DNA of 64,000 bases from Treponema bryantii (lineage in GTDB: Bacteria > Spirochaetota > Spirochaetia > Treponematales > Treponemataceae): the NCBI RefSeq assembly GCF_900113965.1, contig NZ_FORI01000012.1, positions 1-64,000 on the forward strand, in the 5' to 3' direction. The translations under genes and the position numbers were made by a program. This document shows, piece after piece, positions 35,501 through 44,688 of this stretch; positions within the stretch are counted from its first letter, which is position 1; every line of letters begins with the position of its first letter. The notes below the pieces were generated by a model. That model did not search any database. It saw nothing but the letters and a program-made list of their open reading frames with translations, and was not told the DNA's origin.

Positions 35501-37049
35501 CTCCTTCCTTCTGAGCCTGCTTAACGCGTGAGTTCATGAATACAGTACAGCGGCTTCCGAGGTCTACAGGTTTCTGCGCCATCAAAGCAATCTTACCGAA
35601 CTCTTTTACGTCCATGCCCATTGTGTTGGCAAAGTTATCAAGGAAGGAACCACAACCAGAAGAGCATGCTTCGTTCAGCTGAATACTTACGATAGCGCCG
35701 TCCTTCATGCGAAGACACTTCATATCCTGTCCACCAATATCGAGAAGGAACTCAACGCCAGGAACAAAGAAGTTAGCAGCACGGAAGTGTGTGATAGTTT
35801 CAACTTCACCAGAGTCTACACCGAGAGCTGCCTGAAAAAGTGCTTCACCGTAACCAGTTGAAACGGCACGTGCAATATATACATCTTCTGGAAGTTTTGC
35901 GTAAAGGTCTTTAAGAACCTGTACGGCAAGTTCAACAGGATTACCCTGATTGTGTGCATAGAAGTCCCAGATAATACGACCGTCTTTATCAATAAGACAA
36001 GCCTTTGTTGTTGTAGAACCAGAGTCCAGACCAAGGAAAACCGGGCCGTGAGTTTTTGTAAGGTCACCGCGCTTAGCTTTCTGCTCTGAGTGGCGTACCT
36101 GGAACTCATCAAGCTCTGCCTGATTTTTGAAAAGTGGTTCAAGACGCTGAACTTCACTAAGCTCTGCGCCAACAAGATTCTTAAGACTTTCGCGGAACTC
36201 AGAAATTGTAGGGAATCTGAAAGTTCCGTCTCCAAAAGTTCTTTCTGCACCGAACGCACAACCAGAAGCTACAAAAAGCTGGCTGTCTTCAGGTACAATA
36301 ATTTCATCATCTTTAAGTTTAAGTGTTTCAACAAAGCGAGCACGAAGCTGATCAAGGAAGTGCAATGGCCCACCAAGGAATGCTACGTGACCGCGGATAG
36401 GCTTACCGCACGCAAGACCGGAAATTGTCTGCGAAACTACAGCCTGGAAAATAGAAGCCGCAATATCTTCACGGCGGGCACCTTCGTTAATCAAAGGCTG
36501 AATATCAGTTTTAGCAAATACACCACAACGGGCAGCAATAGGATAAATCTGCTGCATGCCTTTAGCAAGTTCGTTCAAGCCAGAAGCATCAGTTTCCAAA
36601 AGAGCTGCCATCTGATCAATAAAGGCACCAGTACCACCGGCACAAGTACCGTTCATACGCTGCTCTACACCACCGCGGAAATAAGTAATCTTGGCATCTT
36701 CACCACCAAGCTCAATTACAACATCTGTCTGAGGAATCAGTTTTTTTACAGAAGTAGTAGCGGCAATAACTTCCTGAATAAAAGGAATGTTCAGCCACTG
36801 TGAAACTGAAAGACCGCCCGAACCTGTTACTTTTGCAGTGATTGTACGAGACTCACCGCCTTCAACATTTGCAACAAGAAAATCAAGGGCTTTATTTACA
36901 ACTGTAATAATTGTACTACGTATATCAGCACGGTGACGCTGATAGTCACCGTAAATCAGTTTATCATCATCATCAAGAACTGCAACCTTAACAGTTGTAG
37001 AACCTACGTCAATACCGAGACGAATCGGCAGCAATGTTTTTTCGCTCAT
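32547..37049 (-). CDS. Giant 2-hydroxyacyl-CoA dehydratase activase-like protein
   Basis: A 1500-aa cytoplasmic protein with two tandem BadF/HgdC-type ASKHA ATPase domains: first from about residue 10 (LGIDVGSTTVKVAVLDD, GGEDAKI, CAGGTGAFIDQM), second from about 335 (LGLDSGSTTTKACLIDKDG, GGQDMKCL, ACSSGCGSFLDNF, LGSRCTVF). The Cys in these places bind the shared [4Fe-4S] cluster in activases. A Cys-rich stretch (CGKCQNNC) and a DUF2229-like region (SESVCYPGKISHGHV) follow, then a long C-terminal HgdB-like portion. In characterised systems the activase fires a single electron into a dehydratase by ATP hydrolysis; the substrate of these fused giants is not known to me. It is 24 nt downstream of the DUF4954 gene. 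Confidence 0.85.
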   Translation of the reverse strand: MSEKTLLPIRLGIDVGSTTVKVAVLDDDDKLIYGDYQRHRADIRSTIITVVNKALDFLVANVEGGESRTITAKVTGSGGLSVSQWLNIPFIQEVIAATTSVKKLIPQTDVVIELGGEDAKITYFRGGVEQRMNGTCAGGTGAFIDQMAALLETDASGLNELAKGMQQIYPIAARCGVFAKTDIQPLINEGARREDIAASIFQAVVSQTISGLACGKPIRGHVAFLGGPLHFLDQLRARFVETLKLKDDEIIVPEDSQLFVASGCAFGAERTFGDGTFRFPTISEFRESLKNLVGAELSEVQRLEPLFKNQAELDEFQVRHSEQKAKRGDLTKTHGPVFLGLDSGSTTTKACLIDKDGRIIWDFYAHNQGNPVELAVQVLKDLYAKLPEDVYIARAVSTGYGEALFQAALGVDSGEVETITHFRAANFFVPGVEFLLDIGGQDMKCLRMKDGAIVSIQLNEACSSGCGSFLDNFANTMGMDVKEFGKIALMAQKPVDLGSRCTVFMNSRVKQAQKEGASVADIAAGLSYSVIKNALFKVIKLRKASDIGEKVVVQGGTFFNDAILRAFEKIAGVQVYRPDVAGLMGAYGSALIAYDQWQDLMAPKPGEPEGTVHDVRSGIATLEQLNNFHVDLELRRCGKCQNNCLLTINTFSTGDEKRTFITGNRCEKGAEIEGTVIDASNKKNTGLDDDDAGPLPNLFEWKYKRLFNYAPRKPEDAPMGDVGIPRVLNMYENYPLWFTFFNELGFRVILSQRSSRTVYEKGLETIPSESVCYPGKISHGHVVSLLQRGIKFIFYPCAPYEHQEDAGAGNHYNCPIVTSYPEVLRNNVDELRQDPSITYMDPFLPIYDKPRLAERLCEELLPKFPKLSRDAIYAAVDKAWEEQERFREEVRQKGEEALEEIITKGGSGIVLAGRPYHLDPEINHGIPEMINGLGLAVLTEDSVAHLGKIERPLRIIDQWVYHNRLYRAAQFVSEMPSLELVQLTSFGCGLDAVTADQVDEILRAKSRMYTLIKIDEGSNLGAVRIRIRSLIAAVKERRRNKTKPVIKSSAYNRVVFTEEMRKKYTIIGPQMSPIHFRILQKAFGACGYNFVVLDAVDPKAVEAGLKYVNNDACYPSLLVAGQMISALESGKYDLDRTALIITQTGGGCRATNYIGFIRRALNDAGWSQIPVLSLSAQGFEKNPGFKITFPLLDNLVKAIMVGDVLMRVLYRTRPYEAVPGSANQMYEKWNARAEALFTNRVSSHKYHKLLKDIIRDFDNLPLKPIKKPRVGVVGEILVKFHPTANNQIVETIEREGAECVMPDLADFFFYSFSTGIFRHEQLAFPKKTERNARLLVWGLELYRNKMKKYLRKSRRFEAPSSIYDLMKGVDDIVQIGNITGEGWFLTAEMVELIHEGAPSIACVQPFACLPNHVTGKGMIKELRRRFPEANISAIDYDPGSSEVNQLNRLKLLLSNAPVGNHPDEVDNNMIRMADGSLVQAEIRLAAGATDTDPAGEAMKA

Positions 37050-37073
37050 ATTATTAATATTAATAGTTATCCC

Positions 37074-39248
37074 CTACTTAGTCAAACCGACAAAGATTTC
37101 CTTAATCTTAGTTGTAAACTCTGCTGTATCTGCCCGAAGTTTACGCAGGAATGAGTTATCCTCAAGCGGTCCAATTACAACATCCATTTCTTTTTCACTG
37201 CGATAAACCATATTGCGATAGTAATCTGTATAATCTTTTTCTCGCGATTTCAAAGATGCATTGTAAATATCATAAGCCACAAGAGAAACATCATCTGTAA
37301 TATTGCGGTACAAATCTACAGAGAAGTCTTCAATTGGTCGTGAATAAAGCTGCTCAAGAAGATAAAGCGCATAACGTACCTTGTACTGCTCATAAGAACA
37401 TTCGCAAAGTTTATAGAACTGATGTACTGCATCCCAGTTATTAACCGCGCCGCTCTTAATTGAAGCAAAAAGTTCCTGAATCTTTTCTGAAGGAATAATC
37501 TGGCCGCCAACATTTTCCCATTCGGTATAAAGCGGAAGCTTACGGATTCTTTCAACCAGATCCAGAGTCAGCATTTCATGATTCAAATCCTGACAGAAAC
37601 TCATAAGTGTACGGGTTGCAAAATACTTTACAACCTTGCGGTAAGTTTTATAGGCCTGAACCGGCTTAAAAATTACTGCGCCATATTTTTTCTGACAGAT
37701 TGAATCTTCAAGTGTAAAATCTGCTTCCGGATTCTGATGAAGGAAATCTTTTGCAGCCTGATACTGTTCTTCTGGAGTTGTTTTTCCTTCCATATATTCA
37801 TTATCTGTAGACTTAAGATAACCGGCGGTAAGCCCGATTATTCGATCAAGAGAAGACATGATTTCCTGCATTGTATCAGGAGCAAGCGGATCAGTTTCTA
37901 TATACTGAACCTTTTTCTTACGCTTATCCCGCTTTTTAAATTTATCATTATTTCTTGTGATGGCAAACATATCATACATAAACCACCATGCAGGAATAAT
38001 GCTGATTTTAGGAGAACCGTTACTTCCCGGAGCAACCAGTGCAAACGGATACGGAATATCAAGCTCATACTGATAGCTTCCCTTAGAAATAAGAACGAAA
38101 GAAGCAAAACGGGAATTGTGTTTAAAGTCACTGCAAAGTCCAGGCCAGAAACCGCGCTTTGCAAAAATCTCTCCATCCGGACTACGGCTGTTATGGTTAC
38201 TACCAATTGTAGCACCGGAAGCAATATTACTCTGTCCCATTACTGTTGTAGCAATAAGGAATGAAGAGTTATGATGCTGTTCATGGAACGGATAAATCAG
38301 GTTATTTAAGATTTCACAGCAGGAAACGGTTGAGTTATCGCCGAGCACAGAGTTTAATACTCGTGCACCATACTTAACCTGACAGTTTCGGCCAATCACA
38401 AAGCGAACTGCAATCGCCTGATAGAATACTTTACTACCATAGCCAAGAATACCGTTTACCATTTCAACGCCTTCACCAATCTGAGAAGTTTCCTCTTCAG
38501 ATGAAAGCACTGTAATATTCTTAAGCTTAAACGCACCTTTAATATATGCCGCTTCGCCAATCTTTGCATCTTTGATGATACTTACATTTTTTATAACAGC
38601 ATCATTTCCGACAATACCATATGTATTCAGTTCATTTGATGTTCCAAATTCGGTGAGTTCAACAAAGCGCTTAAGAAGCTCTTCATCATCTCTGTAGTGA
38701 GACCACAGATAAGCGTCTCCAGGAATCATTGACTCAAAAGGCAAAATCTTACGGCCTTCATTTTCGTTTGCAACACCAATCCAGATTCTGTGCTCTTCCG
38801 GTTCGCCCTTCTTCAAAATACCGTTACCAAATTTTGCATGGCAGGTACAGCACATTTCGTTGATATTAAAGAGAATAACTCTATCGCCAATTCTGTAATT
38901 ATCAAGATAGAAAACATTACGGATAGCGCAGAGATCTCCGGTAACAACATTGCTCAACTTTGAACGACGGATACCGCAGCCAAGACGAAGGTCATTATAT
39001 TTAAGAATTTGATTCTGAATTTTTCCAAGAACAATAAAACCGGAAAAGAATGAAAGATGAATAAGAGTCGGATCAAATCCATTTTCCGAGTCATCTACAT
39101 AAAAATTATTCCAGGTTGGATCTTCATTATGATTCAGATTTTTTTCAAGTACTTCAATTTCTGCAGCTGTAAGATGTCTTTTACCCTTCAACAGCTCTGC
39201 AGGTACGACTTCTGAAGAATAATCAGAAGGTGATTCTATTTTTACCAT
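37074..39248 (-). CDS. DUF4954 family protein (left-handed beta-helix)
   Basis: A 724-aa protein of the DUF4954 family found in spirochaetes and Bacteroidetes. The central part (about 190-390) has hexapeptide-like repeats typical of left-handed beta-helix acyltransferases: IVGNDAVIKNVSIIKDAKIG, GYGSKVFYQAIAVRFVIG, VLGDNSTVSCCEI, and TVMGQSNIASGATIGSNHNSRSPDGE, which supplies His/Asn residues. Function is unproven; UDP-GlcNAc-acyltransferase-like folding suggests nucleotide-sugar or transferase chemistry. It is divergent from the M16-like gene and followed at 24 nt by the giant activase, a possible two-gene operon. Confidence 0.85.
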   Translation of the reverse strand: MVKIESPSDYSSEVVPAELLKGKRHLTAAEIEVLEKNLNHNEDPTWNNFYVDDSENGFDPTLIHLSFFSGFIVLGKIQNQILKYNDLRLGCGIRRSKLSNVVTGDLCAIRNVFYLDNYRIGDRVILFNINEMCCTCHAKFGNGILKKGEPEEHRIWIGVANENEGRKILPFESMIPGDAYLWSHYRDDEELLKRFVELTEFGTSNELNTYGIVGNDAVIKNVSIIKDAKIGEAAYIKGAFKLKNITVLSSEEETSQIGEGVEMVNGILGYGSKVFYQAIAVRFVIGRNCQVKYGARVLNSVLGDNSTVSCCEILNNLIYPFHEQHHNSSFLIATTVMGQSNIASGATIGSNHNSRSPDGEIFAKRGFWPGLCSDFKHNSRFASFVLISKGSYQYELDIPYPFALVAPGSNGSPKISIIPAWWFMYDMFAITRNNDKFKKRDKRKKKVQYIETDPLAPDTMQEIMSSLDRIIGLTAGYLKSTDNEYMEGKTTPEEQYQAAKDFLHQNPEADFTLEDSICQKKYGAVIFKPVQAYKTYRKVVKYFATRTLMSFCQDLNHEMLTLDLVERIRKLPLYTEWENVGGQIIPSEKIQELFASIKSGAVNNWDAVHQFYKLCECSYEQYKVRYALYLLEQLYSRPIEDFSVDLYRNITDDVSLVAYDIYNASLKSREKDYTDYYRNMVYRSEKEMDVVIGPLEDNSFLRKLRADTAEFTTKIKEIFVGLTK

Positions 39249-39278
39249 AAATAACAGTTTACCCTATATTGCAAAAAG

Positions 39279-39307
39279 TGGAAAGTAAAATATTTATATG
39301 GTAGAAT
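39279..39307 (+). promoter_or_regulatory. Predicted leaderless promoter of the M16-like gene
   Basis: TGGAAA (39279-39284), 17 nt, TAGAAT (39302-39307), then 6 nt to the ATG at 39314. No SD is present. The -35 is weak (4/6). Confidence 0.45.
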
Positions 39308-39313
39308 GAGCGT

Positions 39314-42109
39314 ATGAAAAAGTTCTACTCAATATTACTTTTCTGCCTTCTTGCGCATCCATTCTTCTCCACTCCCGTAAAATCAGTACAGGAATATACA
39401 CTCGAAAACGGAATGCAGGTTTTCTTACTAGAAGATCCTTCAGATGCTCAGGTTCATATTGAGTACACTTGCCGCGCAGGCTTTTCTTCACAGACACAAA
39501 GCACCTGCGGATTTTTCAAACTCTACACAATGCTTGTAAAAGCAGCCGCTCCAAAACTTTCTTTCACAGATGTTCAGTGCAATGCAGATTCTTCGCGCTA
39601 TATAATAGAAGTAAGTCCCTCAGAAGTAAGCGAAACACTTTTTTCACTTTCAGATGCAGTTTTCGCACAGGATTTTCCAGATGAAATTCTAAAAAATCAG
39701 CTCAATCTCCTAAAAAAAGAAGTAAATGACAATAAAGATTCAATGTCTGTTTATATAAATGCCGCCATTGATTCCCGGGTCTTTTCTGAAGCTCCATGGA
39801 AGCACGACTCTGGCATTTACCCGCCGGTTTTTAAGAAAACAACTGAAAAAACAGCCCGCACGGTCATCAAACAGATTTCTGAGCAGTGGTACACACCTAA
39901 AAACAGCGCAGTTTTTATCAGCGGAAACATTAATACTGAACGCACACTCCTGCTCCTGCGCAATAGCTTTGGCCGCTATTATTCAAACTTCAGAACTCCG
40001 GTTGAAAAACCTGCAAGCCCTGTAAACCGCCAGCGAAAATATGTTCTGCATTCAAATGAAATCTCTCCAGAACTTACCCAGCTTGTAATCCAATATACCC
40101 TGCTTGATATGGAACAAAGCGATCTTCTTTCGCTGGCAATGGGTTACGAAGGCTCTCTTTTTAAGCAGCAGGTTCTAAGCTTTGAAGAACTCAATATTCC
40201 AGGCGATGAGTACATAAACGTTTCTGCCGCACATAAAAAGGACAGTTCAAGACTGATTATTCAGACTCTTTTACAGCCGCCGGAAAATAAAAAACTTGCA
40301 GCCAGTACAAACTCATTTAAGCAAACAGAACTTTTCTTAAAACAACTCACACTGATTCCTCATATCGTTCAAAGCGAAGAGTTTGAGTACGCAAAAAATC
40401 AGCTGGAATACAGCCTTAACCGCACAGCCGCAATTTCTTCAGAACTGATGAAAACACTTTCGGAGTTCTGGGCCGTACAACCCTACTTCAACTATGTAGA
40501 AAACGACATTGAAGATTATAATTCGCAGACTGCTCGTATGCTTATGAGCCGTACACAAAAACTCCGCTCTACCGCACTTTCTGATACTATTACCCAACTT
40601 CAAAATGAAGAGCCTTTCATCTTTGTAATTATTAACAGCAAGGATTATAAAGCCAACAAAAAAGCATATACTGCCGCAGGCTTTGAAGAAATCAATGAAA
40701 AAAATGCTTCGTGGTATGTACAGCAGATGTTTAAAGATTCTTTAGCTGAGTCCCTGCCACAGAATCAGGAAAAACTTTACTCATCAGCCGCTGCCACAGA
40801 TGACAACAGTTACTATCAGAAAAACCTTGATCAGACAAATCAATTTACACTTTCAAATGGAATTACTGTCTACACAAAGCAAAATCCTCTTTCAGAACAA
40901 ACCTCTTTAGTACTTTCAATAAAAGGCGGCAAACTAAACTCCGCAGATGACAATGGTTTTGAAGAAGTAATGATAAACCTTACCGCAGGTCTAATCCAGA
41001 AAAAACTGATTTCTGCTCAGGCCGAAGGCCTTCTGACTGGAGCCTTCTATGTAAGTTCACAGACAGCTCTTTCAACCGGTAATATAATAGTAGAATTTGA
41101 TTTAGAAGACACAATCGCAGTACTCAAAACCATCAGCGAAGTAATAGTTTATGGCGAAATTGCCCCAGCCGATGCCGACCGTGCCGTAGCCTCAAGAAAA
41201 TATCGAAAGCGCCTTGAAAACGGAACCGCCGCAAATCAAATGTACAGCAGCCTCATCAACAAACTATATGGAAAAGGAAATCTTTCAAATATTTTCGAAG
41301 CCGAAAAAGAAATCCTTCTGGACACAGATTACACAAAGATTCTTTCTGCCTACCCTCAGCTGCTGGATGCATCCCGCTACTCCGTAATTATCTGCGGTGC
41401 GCTTTATGAAAATCTCCCTTCGTTACTGGAAGAAACTTTGGGTCAGCTTTCTTCTCAAAACACTGCGGCAACCCTCGCTCCTTCAACAGAGCCAGATTTC
41501 TCAAAAGCTAAAAACCTTTCGGTACGTGTACGACACACCTTCCTTACAGACATCCCGGCTGAAAAAGCTGGCCCACAACCGGCAGTATTAATTCCAACCA
41601 CAGAATTTCTGGATCCGGTTATTTACGCAAACAAAGCTCCAGAGCCCGGAACAAAACAGGCAGCACTTTATAACGCCGTATTGAACTACATTGGAAAAAC
41701 AATTGAAAGATCGTATCCTGTCACAGTTCAGTTCCCTCGCAGCTGCCTGAATATCGGTTCGCTGACAATCCAAAATGTATCACATACCCGCGAACTGGAC
41801 TCTCAATATAAAACAGTTATTCAAACAATAACTGAACAGATGCAGCGTCTTCAGGCAAAAGACACAATCATCAAAGAAATCAAGAATAGCTGGATTCTAA
41901 ATCAAATGACACAGACTGGCTCAGACACAGGCACAGCCCTCTTAATTCAAAACGGTCTGGAACTTTTTACAGAAAATCCAAAACCTCACTGGTACCTGGA
42001 AGAATACAACTACATACAAACTGCCACCGCACAAGACTTTCTGGAAATCATGGAATATTTCCCCGTAATCTCCCAGGCCCGAGTCTACTCCTCAGACTCT
42101 AAAAAGTAA
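39314..42109 (+). CDS. Exported M16-peptidase-like protein lacking the zinc motif
   Basis: A 931-aa protein with a signal peptide (about 1-19) and two M16-type halves: ENGMQVFLLEDP...VHIEYTCRAG near residue 31 and SNGITVYTKQNP...LVLSIKGGK near 517, each followed by the expected alpha/beta domains. In active M16 enzymes the first half carries HxxEH inside GxAHxLEHM; here the same place reads GFFKLYTML (residues 66-74), so both His and the Glu are absent. The second half (GFEEVMINL) is also non-catalytic, as is usual. The protein is therefore probably a pseudoprotease chaperone or scaffold. No SD is visible; a -10 lies 6 nt upstream. It converges with the invertase gene, overlapping by 11 nt. 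Confidence 0.85.
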   Translation: MKKFYSILLFCLLAHPFFSTPVKSVQEYTLENGMQVFLLEDPSDAQVHIEYTCRAGFSSQTQSTCGFFKLYTMLVKAAAPKLSFTDVQCNADSSRYIIEVSPSEVSETLFSLSDAVFAQDFPDEILKNQLNLLKKEVNDNKDSMSVYINAAIDSRVFSEAPWKHDSGIYPPVFKKTTEKTARTVIKQISEQWYTPKNSAVFISGNINTERTLLLLRNSFGRYYSNFRTPVEKPASPVNRQRKYVLHSNEISPELTQLVIQYTLLDMEQSDLLSLAMGYEGSLFKQQVLSFEELNIPGDEYINVSAAHKKDSSRLIIQTLLQPPENKKLAASTNSFKQTELFLKQLTLIPHIVQSEEFEYAKNQLEYSLNRTAAISSELMKTLSEFWAVQPYFNYVENDIEDYNSQTARMLMSRTQKLRSTALSDTITQLQNEEPFIFVIINSKDYKANKKAYTAAGFEEINEKNASWYVQQMFKDSLAESLPQNQEKLYSSAAATDDNSYYQKNLDQTNQFTLSNGITVYTKQNPLSEQTSLVLSIKGGKLNSADDNGFEEVMINLTAGLIQKKLISAQAEGLLTGAFYVSSQTALSTGNIIVEFDLEDTIAVLKTISEVIVYGEIAPADADRAVASRKYRKRLENGTAANQMYSSLINKLYGKGNLSNIFEAEKEILLDTDYTKILSAYPQLLDASRYSVIICGALYENLPSLLEETLGQLSSQNTAATLAPSTEPDFSKAKNLSVRVRHTFLTDIPAEKAGPQPAVLIPTTEFLDPVIYANKAPEPGTKQAALYNAVLNYIGKTIERSYPVTVQFPRSCLNIGSLTIQNVSHTRELDSQYKTVIQTITEQMQRLQAKDTIIKEIKNSWILNQMTQTGSDTGTALLIQNGLELFTENPKPHWYLEEYNYIQTATAQDFLEIMEYFPVISQARVYSSDSKK

Positions 42110-42701
42110 TCTTTTTCTCCTTCATAAACAGATACAAAGTTGAAGGAGAAACATTGAGCTGTTTGCTAATAAGATTTTTAGGATACCCTTCACTAAGCAT
42201 CGTTCTGATTTTACACTCACAGCCAGTCAATTTATGCTTAGAGTTAAGCCTCCCTTTTGGCCGTCCAAGCTTCACTCCTTCCGCTTTCTTTCTTTGCAGC
42301 GCCTCTTTAGTCCGCTGCGAAATCAAAGACCTTTCAATTTCCGCTGAAATACTGAACGCAAATGCCAGCACCTTACTAGTCAAATCTTCCCCAAGTTTAT
42401 ACCGCTCCTTAACAGTATAAATAATCACCCCTCTTTCCATCAAAATATTTAAGATAGACATTATCATAAACATATTTCGTCCCAATCTCGAAAGTTCCGA
42501 GCAGATAATAATGTCCCCCTTCTTCGTTTTTTCAATCAACTTCCCAAGATTCCGCTTATTTGGAGAGATAGTCCCACTTATAGTCTCTTCAATCCACGAA
42601 TCAACCTTAACCCCAGTTTTCTTAATAAACCGGTTAATCTCAAACCTCTGATTTTCCACAGTCTGCTTGTCCGTACTTACTCGAATATAACCATAAATTA
42701 T
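42099..42701 (-). CDS. Mpi-family serine DNA invertase with non-AUG start
   Basis: A 200-aa serine recombinase. The resolvase/invertase catalytic domain starts IIYGYIRVSTDKQT with the catalytic Ser at residue 9, continues ICSELSRLGRNMFMIMSILN and AFAFSISAEIERSLISQRTKEAL, then the linker KLGRPKGRLNSKHKLTG and a C-terminal helix-turn-helix. The pattern is that of Mpi-type invertases of Bacteroides. The first ATG/GTG/TTG in frame is a GTG at 42659, which would delete the catalytic Ser. A perfect SD (ggaggt, 42708-42713) instead points to ATA at 42699-42701 (or the following ATT), exactly where relatives have ATG. A stop lies upstream. Either a rare start codon is used or the start has been lost. 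It abuts the inverted Msp-like gene pair. Confidence 0.85.
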   Translation of the reverse strand: MIYGYIRVSTDKQTVENQRFEINRFIKKTGVKVDSWIEETISGTISPNKRNLGKLIEKTKKGDIIICSELSRLGRNMFMIMSILNILMERGVIIYTVKERYKLGEDLTSKVLAFAFSISAEIERSLISQRTKEALQRKKAEGVKLGRPKGRLNSKHKLTGCECKIRTMLSEGYPKNLISKQLNVSPSTLYLFMKEKKITF

Positions 42702-42866
42702 ATAGATACCTCCAAATAACAGATTATATATCAGTCCCTAAAGTAGTCAAAAATGATTTTACTACACAAACCACAAGATAAATAATTATAAATAATTTGT
42801 TATAAATCACAAAAATTCCCATTTTTCCCCTCGTGAAACGCATCCCGTGAAACACTCCCCTCCGAT

Positions 42867-42926
42867 TAAAAAGGAGGATTTTTTCAAATGAAAAAAATCG
42901 TAGCATTGGGAGCTGCTGCAGCACTC
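42867..42926. repeat. 60-bp perfect inverted repeat, left arm
   Basis: Identical to the reverse complement of 47416-47475. It covers the SD (aaaaaggagg), the start codon and the first 13 codons of the Msp-like gene, including silent codon positions. Confidence 0.9.
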
Positions 42927-44588
42927 ATCGGCGGATTGTTCGCTGCTGAACCTGCATCAAATCCTAGTCTTGTAAGCTTTACAGGAAACGCTTCTGTTGA
43001 ATGGGGTGTTGACCTTGACGCTGGTAAAACTGGTTTCAAGAATGGCACTTGGACAGAATTCAAAATCAAACTCTTCGACGCAGGAGATAAGGCTCTTACT
43101 GGTGATGGAGTATGGGCAGAACTCGTAATGAAAGTTGATGATGATTCTAGCGTTGGACCAAATGGTTTCGTAGATGGTGGATGGCTCGGTGGTAAAAACG
43201 CTTACATCGATGTAGCAAAACTTCACTTCAATAATATTTATGTTGGAATCAAATCTGGTGATACACAGACAGGTGAACTTGATTTCACTACTGCTATTCA
43301 CTCAGCAGATCCATACTTCCACCCAGGACGCTGGCTCAACAATGTTGGACCATCTAGTTTCACACAGGGTATCGTAGCAGGATATGCAGATGACAACATG
43401 GACATTGGTGTTGACTTCCGTTCTTATGAAAATGGTCAGTACACAAATGCTTATGCTGTAGCCGGTGAATTCAAAATTAAAGATTCAAACAGCTTTGCAG
43501 AAGGTCTTTCTGTAGGACTTGGTGCATCATACAATCTCTCAGACACATATTACAAAGATTCAACAACAAACACTGCTGCTGAAAAAGTAGAGAATTTTGC
43601 TTATACATTTGGTTATAAGATCAATGATAAAGAAACACTTTTCGGTGCACAGCACTTACTTGGATATTCAGCTAGTGTTGGATATAAAATCAAGATTGAT
43701 GACAAGTATTGGGCAAAACCACAGGTTGGTTTAACAGGTTTGTTGGCAACTTATAAAGATACAGACAATGGGGTAACTGTTGATGCAAGTGCTAATACAA
43801 ACACACTCGCAGCTGGTGCTATTTTCGCTTGGGGAGACACAGCTGCTTACGGAAGCACAGGTGGTGTTTACTTCTTCGGTGATGATGCAAGAGGATTTAC
43901 ACCAGGTGTATCTGCAATGGTTTATGTTCCACTTGCATCTACAATTAGCGCAAAAGCAACAGGTAATGGACAGAGTGCTTCTGTAAAAATTACATCACAT
44001 GATGCTTTGAAAGCTTTGATTGTTCCTTCATTCTATACAGGTGATCTTGTAGAAAACCTTTCAGCTGCTGTTTACTCAGAAATTGGTCTTTATGACTACA
44101 GAGAAACACAGCCAACTCCAACTCATTCTGGAAACGATTGGGCAGTTGAATCTTATGGTCAGACAACAGATGGAAAGAATACAATGGCACTTGCTGTTGC
44201 TGGTGGTCTTAAGTATGACATCAAGGCTGATGACATTACAATCACACCAAAAGCTTCTTTCCGCTATGCTAACACATGTTATGTACAGAACAAGACAAAT
44301 GAAGTAGCTCCTGCAAAGGATCAGTCACTCTTCAAGGATCTTGGTGAGCAGAAGACAGAAACTTCTGGAGACAGACTTGGACTCTATGTTGGAGACTTCT
44401 TCAACCTCGAAGCAGGTGTAGATGTTGCTGGTCTTATCAACAACACAACATTCTACGCTCACTATAAGTCAGCTAACCTCTTGAACTCTATTGACTACTC
44501 AGAGAACAAGGATGCTGAAGGTAACTCATTGAAGTACTACAACGTAAAACTTGGTACATTCAACGTAGGTTGTAAGATTGCATTCTAA
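42888..44588 (+). CDS. Msp/Tpr-like major outer sheath porin, copy 1
   Basis: A 566-aa outer-membrane protein resembling Treponema major outer sheath proteins. The signal peptide MKKIVALGAAAALIGGLFA is followed by the Msp N-terminal pattern (FTGNASVEWGVDLDAGKTGF), variable central strands, and a conserved C-terminus (YNVKLGTFNVGCKIAF). It is clearly paralogous to the gene at 45738-47453 on the opposite strand: N- and C-terminal thirds are near identical, while the central part (about residues 130-440) diverges strongly. SD aaggagga at 9 nt. Candidate promoter TTTACT (42758-42763), 17 nt, AATAAT (42781-42786) is weaker than that of copy 2. A tetraloop terminator follows. Confidence 0.85.
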   Translation: MKKIVALGAAAALIGGLFAAEPASNPSLVSFTGNASVEWGVDLDAGKTGFKNGTWTEFKIKLFDAGDKALTGDGVWAELVMKVDDDSSVGPNGFVDGGWLGGKNAYIDVAKLHFNNIYVGIKSGDTQTGELDFTTAIHSADPYFHPGRWLNNVGPSSFTQGIVAGYADDNMDIGVDFRSYENGQYTNAYAVAGEFKIKDSNSFAEGLSVGLGASYNLSDTYYKDSTTNTAAEKVENFAYTFGYKINDKETLFGAQHLLGYSASVGYKIKIDDKYWAKPQVGLTGLLATYKDTDNGVTVDASANTNTLAAGAIFAWGDTAAYGSTGGVYFFGDDARGFTPGVSAMVYVPLASTISAKATGNGQSASVKITSHDALKALIVPSFYTGDLVENLSAAVYSEIGLYDYRETQPTPTHSGNDWAVESYGQTTDGKNTMALAVAGGLKYDIKADDITITPKASFRYANTCYVQNKTNEVAPAKDQSLFKDLGEQKTETSGDRLGLYVGDFFNLEAGVDVAGLINNTTFYAHYKSANLLNSIDYSENKDAEGNSLKYYNVKLGTFNVGCKIAF

Positions 44589-44620
44589 TCTTGTAAAAGC
44601 TTAGAACACTTATAAAACCG

Positions 44621-44655
44621 CCAGGCCGCTCCTTCGGAGCGGCCTGGTCTTTTTA
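44621..44655 (+). terminator. Terminator of Msp-like copy 1
   Basis: ccaggccgctcc-ttcg-gagcggcctgg (UUCG tetraloop) followed by tctttttatt. An almost identical terminator in reverse orientation follows copy 2. Confidence 0.95.
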
Positions 44656-44688
44656 TTAACTATAGTCATTAAATAAAGTCAAAAAAAA

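Noticed and set aside
42733-42887. Invertible promoter flanked by inverted repeats upstream of Msp-like copy 1
   Set aside because: I looked for short inverted repeats bracketing the AT-rich leader but found none of convincing length; only the gene-scale inverted arms are clear.
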